Shown here piece after piece: positions 1 to 5,719 of a stretch of DNA of 5,719 bases. The stretch covers positions 1 to 5,719 of the forward strand of contig JABDPL010000018.1 of NCBI GenBank assembly GCA_013042825.1, written 5' to 3'. A program made the translations under genes and the position numbers. The notes under the pieces are model-generated. The model worked only from the letters and a program-made list of their open reading frames with translations. It ran no database searches and had not been told where the DNA came from. How positions within the stretch are numbered: position 1 is the first letter of the stretch; every line of letters starts with the position of its first letter. Origin of the DNA: Flavobacteriaceae bacterium (GTDB taxonomy: Bacteria > Bacteroidota > Bacteroidia > Flavobacteriales > Flavobacteriaceae).

Positions 1-54
1 GGGGGAGGTTCCTCAGGAGGAGGCTTTGGCGGCGGCGGTGGCGGAAGCTGGTAA
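1..54 (+). CDS. C-terminal tail of a TPM-domain (YgcG-like) protein, partial
   Basis: Frame 1 is open from the window edge to a TAA stop at 52-54 and encodes 17 residues made almost wholly of Gly and Ser, with one Phe and a terminal Ser-Trp. Proteins with a TPM domain (YgcG family; membrane-anchored, extracytoplasmic, reported phosphatase or photosystem-repair domain) commonly end in such a Gly/Ser-rich tail closing in Ser-Trp, so this is the best match. Only the tail is visible, so neither the TPM domain nor the membrane segments can be checked. Other Gly-rich C-termini are possible. The gene lies 100 bases upstream of the next start on the same strand, and I see no clear terminator between them. 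Confidence 0.6.
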   Translation, partial: GGGSSGGGFGGGGGGSW

Positions 55-94
55 TAGGCAATTCCGTACTAATTTGTCGATACCAAAATCCTTT

Positions 95-123
95 TTTGAA
101 ACCGTTTATTATCCCTATATTTA
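95..123 (+). promoter_or_regulatory. Candidate Bacteroidetes-type promoter for the small secreted protein
   Basis: TTTG at 95-98 is followed after 17 bases by TATATTTA at 116-123, which matches the Bacteroidetes -7 consensus TAnnTTTG except for the last base. Transcription would start near 128-130 and leave a leader of about 25 nt before the ATG at 155. The spacing is slightly short and the region is AT-rich, so a chance match is possible. Confidence 0.35.
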
Positions 124-154
124 TTTCCATAAATCCTTTAAAAACTCCATTGAT

Positions 155-367
155 ATGAAGCAAGTAAAAATTTTAACCCTGGCTTTGCTGTTGTTAATTT
201 CATTTTCCTTCCTTTCTTTTACCGATGATGATGATACTCCTACTACGAATAGAGGAGATGATGATTCCAGCCAGAATTGTCATACCGAATGGGAGTGGGT
301 ATGGGTGTCAACTGGCGGAATCGGATTCGGCACCTTTATTCCTGTTACTATTGAAGTGTGTGACTAG
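155..367 (+). CDS. Small secreted acidic protein with two cysteines, function unknown
   Basis: A 70-aa protein not assigned to any family I recognise. Residues 1-5 are basic (Met-Lys-Gln-Val-Lys). They are followed by a strongly hydrophobic Leu/Ile/Phe segment to about residue 22, which reads as a Sec signal peptide or a single membrane anchor. There is no lipobox cysteine. The mature part is acidic, with Asp runs at 24-27 and 35-37, then Cys42, a Trp-rich stretch (Trp46, 48, 50), a Gly-rich turn, and Cys69 next to the C-terminus. The two cysteines could pair in the periplasm or outside the cell. The frame is open back to an ATG at 26, but that start lies inside the end of the upstream gene and would bury the signal peptide, so 155 is preferred. 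The leader before it is A/T-rich without a Shine-Dalgarno sequence, as is usual in Bacteroidetes. It stands alone with no obvious operon partner. Confidence 0.65.
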   Translation: MKQVKILTLALLLLISFSFLSFTDDDDTPTTNRGDDDSSQNCHTEWEWVWVSTGGIGFGTFIPVTIEVCD

Positions 368-379
368 AAAATACATCTC

Positions 380-410
380 TAAATCATAAAGATTTAATTC
401 TCTGGAATTA
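380..410 (+). terminator. Two weak AT-rich hairpins after the small gene
   Basis: Twelve bases past the stop at 367, TAAATC (380-385) pairs with GATTTA (391-396) over a 5-nt loop. TAATTC (395-400) then pairs with GAATTA (405-410) over a 4-nt loop. The two stems share bases 395-396, so they compete at their edges. Neither is followed by a T-run, so a role in termination or 3'-end protection is only a guess. The rest of the 368-610 gap shows no gene on either strand. Confidence 0.2.
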
Positions 411-559
411 TCGGAAACCATTTGATTTCAGACTCGATTGTATTCATTTGTTGATCTTGTCATGGTTGGTATTGGTTTGAGTTTGGTCGCTCAATATTTA
501 TTTGAAATAATAGGATCAGAACGCTGTATTTCTTAACTTCATTACATGAATTCTGGTAG

Positions 560-585
560 TTGAAGATATAGGTACTCTTCCTTTG
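560..585 (+). promoter_or_regulatory. Candidate promoter for the outer-membrane protein gene
   Basis: TTG at 560-562 is followed after 15 bases by TTCCTTTG at 578-585, one mismatch from TAnnTTTG. It would give a leader of roughly 20 nt before the TTG start at 611. A rival pair lies further upstream: TTTG at 476-479 and TTTATTTG at 497-504, 17 bases apart, also with one mismatch. The sequence alone does not decide between them. Confidence 0.25.
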
Positions 586-610
586 ATATAATACTTCAAA
601 TCCAATACTC

Positions 611-2800
611 TTGAAATTAAAATCTCTATGTTATAATGGTTTTAGCGTTTTCTTCATAGGAGTCACTTTCCTTTTCATCAACCAAACATTCGCTCAATCC
701 GATCAGCGTCCAACCATTGCATCCGGCGAACTCACTGAAAAAATAGACCTGGATGGAGCACTCGACGAAGCGGATTGGAAAAATGCTCCGGTTTTAAGCG
801 ATCTGCTCACAACGGTACCCATTGAGAAAGGGAAACCTTCATTTCCTACCCTGGTTAGAGTCATTGCTGATGAGCGCATGATTTACATCGGGATCGACTG
901 CAAGGACTCCAAACCTGAGCGAATCGTTAAATTTTCCAAGATCAGGGATGCCGATATCGAAGAGGAGGATCATATCAGGCTGGTACTTGATCCTTTCATG
1001 GATGGCCAGTCTGGATTTGTCTTTGCCGTTAATGCCTATGGCGCCCGCTATGATGCCCTGGTCTCGAACAGGGGAGAATCTGAGAATGAAGATTGGGATG
1101 CCGTCTGGAACGCCAGGACCCTGATTTACGACGGTGGCTGGTCGGTGGAAATCGAACTCCCCATACAAAGTATCACCTATAAAAAAGGCCTAACCGAATG
1201 GGGGTTCAATATCGAACGACGCATTCAGCGCAACCTTGAAACCATACGCTGGGCCAATGTGCAAAGGGATCAGTGGCTTACACAAACCAGTCGCGCCGGT
1301 ATTCTCACGAATTTACCCGAATTCAATTACGGACTGGGCCTCAACATCAGACCATCTTTGGTAACCGAATTGAATAAGGCCGGCGAAGATGAACCGACCG
1401 ATTTTAATTTTGATGGAAGTTTAGATGTTAACCAAAGATTGAGTCCGAATGTTCTGGCCACTTTAACGGTGAATACCGATTTTGCTGAAACCGAGGTCGA
1501 TACAAGGCAGACCAATCTTACCAGGTTTCCGCTGTTCTTTCCTGAAAAACGCACTTTCTTTCTTGAAGGTTCAGACATTTTTGAGTTCGGCTTCGGAACA
1601 GGACGAAGTACGGTTCTTCCATTCTTCAGTCGCAGAATCGGCCTCATAGACAACAACGAGATCCCGATAATCGCCGGTGTAAAAATGAATGGTCGTGTAG
1701 GTAAAACCGCTTTCGGCGGGCTTGGTATTCACACCAAAGAGACCGAAACTCCAGACGAGACTTATGATGCATCCACTATGGGTGTAGTACGGGTAAGGCG
1801 TAACATTCTCAAAGAGAGTTCCTTCGGAATCATAGGATCAATAGGCGATCCCCTGGGGCGAAATGGCAGTTGGATGTCAGGAGCCGATTTTACCTATCAG
1901 ACAACACGGTTCAATGGTGATAAAAACTTTATTGCCGGTATCTGGGGTATGTATACCGGCCGTGAGGACTTGACGGATGACAGTTCTGCATTTGGTTTTA
2001 AGGTCGACTACCCAAATGACAGATGGGATGCAGCCTTAGTATATTCTAGGATTGGTGAAGACTTTGATCCATCCCTGGGATTCGTTCCGCGTAAAGGGAT
2101 TGAATACTATCGCATAGGTACAACTTTTGCGCCTCGACCGAATTGGCCCTGGCTAAGACAAATGTTCAACCAATTATTCGTAACCTATATCAAGACCCTT
2201 AATGGGCCGTGGCAGTCATACAGCATTTTTACAGCACCTATCAATTGGCGCCTCGAGAGTGGTGAGCGCGTTGAATTCAATATAAGACCGGCCGGTGAAA
2301 ACTTATTAGTTCCTTTCGAAATTGCCGATGGCGTTGAAATACCGGCTGGTGAATACAACTTTATGAGATACCGGCTTGAAGCTGAGATCGCTGCTAAACG
2401 AAAACTCAACGGACAAATTTCCTGGTGGTTTGGATCCTTCTACGAAGGAAATCTGGATGAGATAAGACTGCGGTTAAACTGGAATCCCACACCTTTACTG
2501 GGTTTTGAATTCAGCGGACTGCATAATTCAGGGCGACTGCCCTGGGGCGATTTCGATCAGACACTCGCCGGCTTACGGGTGCGTTTCAATGTTACCTCAG
2601 ATCTCCAGCTGAACTCCTATATGCAGTATGATACCGATAGCAGAAACCTGGGCATCAATGCAAGAATTCATTGGATTTTTTCCCCCTTAGGTGATGTCTT
2701 TTTTGTTTTCAATAATAATTCATTTAACCAGCCATCAAATGGCTGGCAATTGCAGACCCGGCAATTTCTGCTAAAGATCCGGTATAACTTCAGATTGTAA
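611..2800 (+). CDS. CBM9-like / DUF5916 outer-membrane beta-barrel protein
   Basis: A 729-aa exported protein. Residues 1-28 form a signal peptide ending in Thr-Phe-Ala before Gln29. Residues of about 35-235 resemble the carbohydrate-binding family 9-like domain: the opening DGxLDEADW motif at 49-56, the LDPFMDG segment near 126-132, Asp161-Trp162 and Trp166, and GWSVEIELP at 176-184. From about 240 onward the protein matches the DUF5916 region, including the hallmark stretch at 305-324 (RFPLFFPEKR, then FFLEGSDIF). Alternating aromatic and polar strands follow, and the C-terminus ends KIRYNFRL, as expected for an outer-membrane barrel. There is no TonB plug. The substrate and the role are unknown; CBM9-like similarity alone does not prove sugar binding. 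The start is TTG: no ATG occurs in frame between the upstream stop (584-586) and residue 90, and TTG gives a complete signal peptide. The 3' end overlaps the convergent tryptophanase gene by 11 bp. Confidence 0.88.
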   Translation: MKLKSLCYNGFSVFFIGVTFLFINQTFAQSDQRPTIASGELTEKIDLDGALDEADWKNAPVLSDLLTTVPIEKGKPSFPTLVRVIADERMIYIGIDCKDSKPERIVKFSKIRDADIEEEDHIRLVLDPFMDGQSGFVFAVNAYGARYDALVSNRGESENEDWDAVWNARTLIYDGGWSVEIELPIQSITYKKGLTEWGFNIERRIQRNLETIRWANVQRDQWLTQTSRAGILTNLPEFNYGLGLNIRPSLVTELNKAGEDEPTDFNFDGSLDVNQRLSPNVLATLTVNTDFAETEVDTRQTNLTRFPLFFPEKRTFFLEGSDIFEFGFGTGRSTVLPFFSRRIGLIDNNEIPIIAGVKMNGRVGKTAFGGLGIHTKETETPDETYDASTMGVVRVRRNILKESSFGIIGSIGDPLGRNGSWMSGADFTYQTTRFNGDKNFIAGIWGMYTGREDLTDDSSAFGFKVDYPNDRWDAALVYSRIGEDFDPSLGFVPRKGIEYYRIGTTFAPRPNWPWLRQMFNQLFVTYIKTLNGPWQSYSIFTAPINWRLESGERVEFNIRPAGENLLVPFEIADGVEIPAGEYNFMRYRLEAEIAAKRKLNGQISWWFGSFYEGNLDEIRLRLNWNPTPLLGFEFSGLHNSGRLPWGDFDQTLAGLRVRFNVTSDLQLNSYMQYDTDSRNLGINARIHWIFSPLGDVFFVFNNNSFNQPSNGWQLQTRQFLLKIRYNFRL
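2728..2746 (-). terminator. Candidate terminator hairpin for tnaA inside the facing gene
   Basis: CCAGCCAT (2728-2735) and ATGGCTGG (2739-2746) form a perfect 8-bp stem with a 3-nt loop and five G-C pairs. Read on the minus strand, the hairpin lies 44 bases past the tnaA stop and is followed by an AT-rich stretch (TTAAATGAATTATTATTG). There is no pure T-run, so this is a weak intrinsic terminator at best. On the plus strand the same bases are coding (Gln-Pro-Ser-Asn-Gly-Trp) near the end of the DUF5916 gene. Confidence 0.35.
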
Positions 2801-4187
2801 CCGCTTCCTGCTTAATCTTTTCAAGCTTAACCGTAAAATGCCTCATAATAGGCGCCTCGTCTATAATTCTATACCCGCGTTTGGCCTTACTTCGGGTATC
2901 ATAAATCGCCTTGATTACAGCAGCGACATAGCGCATATGATTCAGCGAATAGGTGCGTCTTGGAACGGCAAGCCTAACGAGTTCCAGTTCTGGATAGCGA
3001 TTCTTATGGGTAAATGGGTCGCGATCGGCCAGGATCGTTCCGATTTCCACACCGCGAATACCTCCAATGATATATAGCTGAATAGCCAGGGCCTGCGCCC
3101 TGTACTCATCTCGCGGGATATTGGGAACGAACTTATTTGCATCAAGGAAAATGGCATGACCGCCAAAGGGCTGTTGTACAGGCACACCATATTCGACCAG
3201 TTGTTCTCCCAAAAAAGCTACTTGCTTAATTCTTGAGTGTAAATAGTCGAATTCCGTAGCCTCATCCAATCCTACCGCTAAAGCCCCCATATCCCTGCCA
3301 TTAAGCCCACCATAGGTCTTAAAGCCTTCAAACATGATATTATATACCGTGGCTTTCTTGTAAACATCCTCGTTATTCAAAGCGATAAATCCTCCCATAT
3401 TCACGAGTCCGTCTTTCTTGGCGCTCATGGTCATACCATCGGTATATGAAAAGAATTCTTTTACGATCGTCTTTATGGACTTGTTCTCATAACCAGCTTC
3501 CCGTGTTTTTATGAAATAGGCATTTTCTGCAAACCTGGCAGCATCGATCAACAACGGAATTTTGTATTTCTTACAAAGTCCTGATACCACCTTTATATTT
3601 TCCATGGAAACCGGCTGGCCCCCTGCAGAATTGCAGGTAATGGTAACTATTACGAAGGGAATTCTATCCTTCGTATTCCTACTTAATACGTCTTCCAGTT
3701 TATTCAAACAAACATTGCCTTTAAAGGGATGATAGGTCGTTGTATCGAAAGCCTCATCAATTGTACAGTCAACAACAGAGGCTTTCCTGAATTCTATATG
3801 TCCTTTCGTGGTATCGAAGTGTGAATTACCCGGAACAATGTCACATTTATGAACCAAAACAGAAAACAGTACATTCTCGGCGGCACGGCCCTGGTGGGTT
3901 GGTAAAAAATGTTCAAACCCTGTGATCCGTTTTACGGTTTCCTTCAGCTTTAAATACGATTGAGAGCCCGCATAGCTTTCATCGCCTACCATCATCTCAG
4001 CCCACTGCTTATCGCTCATGGCCCCCGTACCCGAATCGGTCAAAAGATCTATAAAAACCTTATCTGAACTGAGGTTGAATAAATTGTAATCGGCTTCCTT
4101 TATCCAGCGTTTCCGCTCCTGAATGGTTGACGGCCTGATATATTCGACCATTTTAGTCTTATAGGGCTCGGCATATGGGAGATTCAT
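2790..4187 (-). CDS. tnaA: Tryptophanase (tryptophan indole-lyase, EC 4.1.99.1)
   Basis: A cytoplasmic PLP enzyme that cleaves L-tryptophan to indole, pyruvate and ammonium, normally a homotetramer. Counting from the longer start at 4196 (468 aa), the visible motifs are LLTDSGTGAMSD (51-62), Tyr75, the phosphate-contacting HQGR (101-104), NSAGGQPVS (189-197), Asp218 and Arg221 (D-A-A-R) at the cofactor ring, SAKKD with the Schiff-base Lys261, and Arg408 for the substrate carboxylate. Specificity residues are those of tryptophanase: Asp128 in HFDTT (E. coli D137), Ile385 in VEIG, and His453 in MRHFT (E. coli H463). Bacteroidetes homologues begin Met-x-Leu-Pro, which matches Met4 (4185-4187); that start also leaves room for a leader behind the promoter box at 4203-4210. 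The alternative start at 4196 adds Met-Cys-Lys. No tnaC-like leader peptide precedes it and no permease gene adjoins it in the window. Length and motifs are intact. Confidence 0.95.
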   Translation of the reverse strand: MNLPYAEPYKTKMVEYIRPSTIQERKRWIKEADYNLFNLSSDKVFIDLLTDSGTGAMSDKQWAEMMVGDESYAGSQSYLKLKETVKRITGFEHFLPTHQGRAAENVLFSVLVHKCDIVPGNSHFDTTKGHIEFRKASVVDCTIDEAFDTTTYHPFKGNVCLNKLEDVLSRNTKDRIPFVIVTITCNSAGGQPVSMENIKVVSGLCKKYKIPLLIDAARFAENAYFIKTREAGYENKSIKTIVKEFFSYTDGMTMSAKKDGLVNMGGFIALNNEDVYKKATVYNIMFEGFKTYGGLNGRDMGALAVGLDEATEFDYLHSRIKQVAFLGEQLVEYGVPVQQPFGGHAIFLDANKFVPNIPRDEYRAQALAIQLYIIGGIRGVEIGTILADRDPFTHKNRYPELELVRLAVPRRTYSLNHMRYVAAVIKAIYDTRSKAKRGYRIIDEAPIMRHFTVKLEKIKQEAVTI

Positions 4188-4202
4188 CTTGCACATTTTT
4201 TA

Positions 4203-4210
4203 CAAAGTTA
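4203..4210 (-). promoter_or_regulatory. Perfect TAnnTTTG -7 box for tnaA
   Basis: On the minus strand, bases 4210 to 4203 read TAACTTTG, an exact match to the Bacteroidetes -7 consensus. No good TTG/TTTG box stands 17-21 bases further upstream. Transcription would start around 4195-4198, at or next to the upper ATG (4194-4196). The mRNA would therefore be leaderless from that ATG, or would have about 10 nt before the preferred ATG at 4185-4187. Confidence 0.45.
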
Positions 4211-4283
4211 GATGCTGTGGATTCATAGCCTATGATATAAATCAGTGCAATGAAATTAGAGGGGAAGTGATGTTTTGATAGAA

Positions 4284-4315
4284 TTGGTTCGTATGATTAA
4301 AGTCATTTCATTTTG
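4284..4315 (+). promoter_or_regulatory. Candidate promoter for the tyrosine phenol-lyase gene
   Basis: TTG at 4284-4286 is followed after 21 bases by TCATTTTG at 4308-4315, one mismatch from TAnnTTTG. The start of transcription would fall near 4320-4323, with a leader of about 35 nt. The -7 box overlaps the left arm of the inverted repeat at 4311-4346, so a protein bound there could block the polymerase. Confidence 0.35.
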
Positions 4316-4346
4316 CCTTTTAAATTTTGACCTTTGCAAGGCAAAA
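4311..4346. repeat. Perfect 9-bp inverted repeat ahead of the tyrosine phenol-lyase start
   Basis: TTTTGCCTT (4311-4319) and AAGGCAAAA (4338-4346) are exact inverted copies separated by 18 bases. The centres of the arms are 27 bp apart, between two and three helical turns. The right arm ends 10 bases before the ATG. Inside it, CCTT (4331-4334) and AAGG (4338-4341) could form a competing small hairpin. It may be an operator for a dimeric regulator or a leader hairpin near the ribosome site. Neither role is proven. Confidence 0.45.
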
Positions 4347-4356
4347 AAAGAAAGAC

Positions 4357-5719
4357 ATGGCAGTTGTACGAACCTGGGCAGAACCCTACAAGATAAAAAT
4401 GGTTGAACCGGTATTTATGTCAACAGAGGCTCACCGTAGAAAAGCAATTGAAGAAGCCGGTTATAACACCTTCTTACTCAAATCTGAAGATGTCTATATC
4501 GATTTACTTACCGACAGTGGCACCTCAGCCATGAGCGACCGGCAATGGGCCGGGCTTATGCTCGGTGACGAGGCTTATGCCGGAAGTCGCAATTTTTATA
4601 ACCTCGAGGAGGCAGTTACCAAATATTACGGTTATAAGTATACTGTCCCAACGCACCAGGGTCGTGGAGCTGAGCATATCATTTCACAGATCCTGATCAA
4701 GGAGGGCGATGTCATTCCCGGAAATATGTATTTCACTACCACAAGACTTCACCAACAACTCGCCGGTGGAAAATTTGTCGATGTCATTATCGATGAGGCC
4801 CATGATCCCGAAAGTGATTTCGAATTCAAGGGTAATGTCAACCTCAACAAGCTGGAAGCGCTTATCAGGGAAGTGGGCGCGGAAAGAATACCTTATGTAG
4901 CCATTGCAACAACGGTCAACATGGCTGGCGGACAGCCCATATCATTGGCTAACCTCAGGGCGCTCAGAAATCTTACAGACAAATACGGCATCCGGATCAT
5001 TCATGATATGACACGCGTGGCGGAAAACGCTTACATGATCCATAGGCTTGAAGATGGCTATCGAGATAAAACCGTGGCAGAGATCGTCCTGGAGATCTGT
5101 TCACTAACCGATGGTGCCACCATGAGCGCTAAAAAAGATGCCATGGTCAATATTGGCGGATTTCTAGCCGTGAATGATTATGATATTTACGACCGGGCGC
5201 GCAATATGGTTGTGGTTTATGAGGGCTTGCATACCTACGGTGGACTCGCGGGAAGAGACCTTGAAGCGATGGCGATTGGCATATCGGAATCGGTTCAGGA
5301 TGAGCACATGCATGCGCGAATAGGACAAGTTTACTATCTGGGCAGAAAACTTCTTAAAAAAGGCATTCCAATCGTAAACCCCATTGGGACTCACGGTGTA
5401 TTCCTGGATGCTAAAAAATTCTTGCCGCATATTCCACAGGACCATTTTCCAGCCCAGACCCTGGCAGCCGAACTCTATCAGGAATCGGGAATTCGCGCTA
5501 TGGAACGGGGTGTAGTTTCAGCAGGACGTAATAAGGAAACAGGAGAACATAATTATCCGGAATTGGAACTGGTGAGGCTAACCATTCCAAGACGGGTTTA
5601 CACCCAGGCGCATATGGATGTTATAGCCGAAGCTGTTTGCAATGTTTACGATCGCAGGAATACCATAAAAGGCTTAAAAATGATCTATGAGCCACGATAC
5701 TTGCGATTCTTCCAAGCCC
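4357..5719 (+). CDS. tpl: Tyrosine phenol-lyase (beta-tyrosinase, EC 4.1.99.2), 3' end cut by the window
   Basis: A cytoplasmic PLP lyase predicted to split L-tyrosine into phenol, pyruvate and ammonium. The 454 visible residues align without gaps to Citrobacter TPL (456 aa) at a constant offset of +3, so only about 5-10 residues are missing. Cofactor and catalytic residues are present: Ser54, Tyr74, Arg103 (HQGRGAE), Asn188, Asp217, Arg220, Schiff-base Lys260 (SAKKD), Tyr294 and Arg407. The specificity set is that of TPL, not tryptophanase: Thr127 in YFTTTR (TPL T124), Met382 and Arg384 in AMERG (M379, R381), and Phe451-Phe452 in LRFF (F448-F449). Oddities are Ala258 in place of the Gly of the classical SGKKD, Met218 in D-M-T-R, and Leu291 for TPL M288. 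The ATG follows an A-rich leader (AAAAAAAGAAAGAC). The gene is divergent from tnaA across about 170 nt, and the two share the AEPYK-x-KMVE N-terminal block. Confidence 0.9.
   Translation, partial: MAVVRTWAEPYKIKMVEPVFMSTEAHRRKAIEEAGYNTFLLKSEDVYIDLLTDSGTSAMSDRQWAGLMLGDEAYAGSRNFYNLEEAVTKYYGYKYTVPTHQGRGAEHIISQILIKEGDVIPGNMYFTTTRLHQQLAGGKFVDVIIDEAHDPESDFEFKGNVNLNKLEALIREVGAERIPYVAIATTVNMAGGQPISLANLRALRNLTDKYGIRIIHDMTRVAENAYMIHRLEDGYRDKTVAEIVLEICSLTDGATMSAKKDAMVNIGGFLAVNDYDIYDRARNMVVVYEGLHTYGGLAGRDLEAMAIGISESVQDEHMHARIGQVYYLGRKLLKKGIPIVNPIGTHGVFLDAKKFLPHIPQDHFPAQTLAAELYQESGIRAMERGVVSAGRNKETGEHNYPELELVRLTIPRRVYTQAHMDVIAEAVCNVYDRRNTIKGLKMIYEPRYLRFFQA

Noticed and set aside
26..154. Extension of the small secreted protein to the in-frame ATG at 26.
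   Set aside because: It would overlap the upstream gene's end and place the signal peptide in mid-protein; the intervening residues look like translated noncoding DNA.
461..489. Repeated TTGGT / TTTG words in the gap before the outer-membrane protein gene.
   Set aside because: The copies are short, irregularly spaced and not clearly periodic; they look like low-complexity noncoding sequence.
839..1656. Two minus-strand open frames of 109 codons each inside the outer-membrane protein gene.
   Set aside because: They are antisense to a well-supported coding region and show no recognisable motif or signal.
2840..2853. GCCT/AGGC hairpin just past the DUF5916 gene stop as its terminator.
   Set aside because: It has only four base pairs, no T-run follows, and it lies within conserved tnaA coding sequence.
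2838..3190. Open frames on both strands inside the 3' half of tnaA.
   Set aside because: They overlap conserved tryptophanase sequence in other frames and carry no family features.
4293..4406. A 37-codon reading frame (Met-Ile-Lys-Val-Ile-Ser start) that overlaps the beginning of tpl in another frame, a possible leader peptide.
   Set aside because: It has no Trp or Tyr codon to sense, its ATG lies upstream of the likely transcription start, and the overlapping part only follows from tpl coding constraints.
5164..5445. A 93-codon minus-strand open frame within tpl.
   Set aside because: It is antisense to strongly conserved lyase sequence, with no independent support.

Overview
The window looks like a stretch of a Bacteroidetes chromosome, most likely a marine or environmental member of the Flavobacteriia. 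The inference rests on four things: the CBM9-like/DUF5916 outer-membrane protein, which is common in that group; a Bacteroidetes-type tryptophanase; promoter-like boxes of the TTG / TAnnTTTG kind; and A-rich leaders without Shine-Dalgarno sequences. No RNA gene, CRISPR array, insertion sequence or tRNA was found, and nothing suggests recent mobility.

Layout. Bases 1-54 are the last 17 codons of a gene whose product ends in a Gly/Ser tail with a terminal Trp, typical of TPM-domain (YgcG-like) proteins. Next is a small secreted acidic protein of 70 aa (155-367). After a 243-nt gap holding only weak hairpins and promoter-like boxes comes a 729-aa outer-membrane protein (611-2800), which appears to start at TTG. 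Its 3' end overlaps by 11 bp the 3' end of a convergent tryptophanase gene (2790-4187, minus strand). The tryptophanase gene is divided by a regulatory gap of about 170 nt from a divergent tyrosine phenol-lyase gene (4357 onward, plus strand), which runs off the window about 5-10 residues before its expected end.

The centre of interest is the head-to-head pair of beta-eliminating PLP lyases. Both have the catalytic lysine and fold motifs of the tryptophanase/tyrosine phenol-lyase family, but they differ at each position known to set substrate choice. The minus-strand enzyme has Asp, Ile and His at the sites corresponding to E. coli TnaA D137, I396 and H463. The plus-strand enzyme has Thr, Arg and Phe-Phe at the sites corresponding to Citrobacter TPL T124, R381 and F448-F449. 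Together they would convert Trp to indole and Tyr to phenol, each also giving pyruvate and ammonium. The shared gap carries a perfect TAnnTTTG box almost touching the tnaA start and a 9-bp perfect inverted repeat just ahead of tpl, so the pair may be controlled from this one region. No gene-free stretch exceeds 300 bases.
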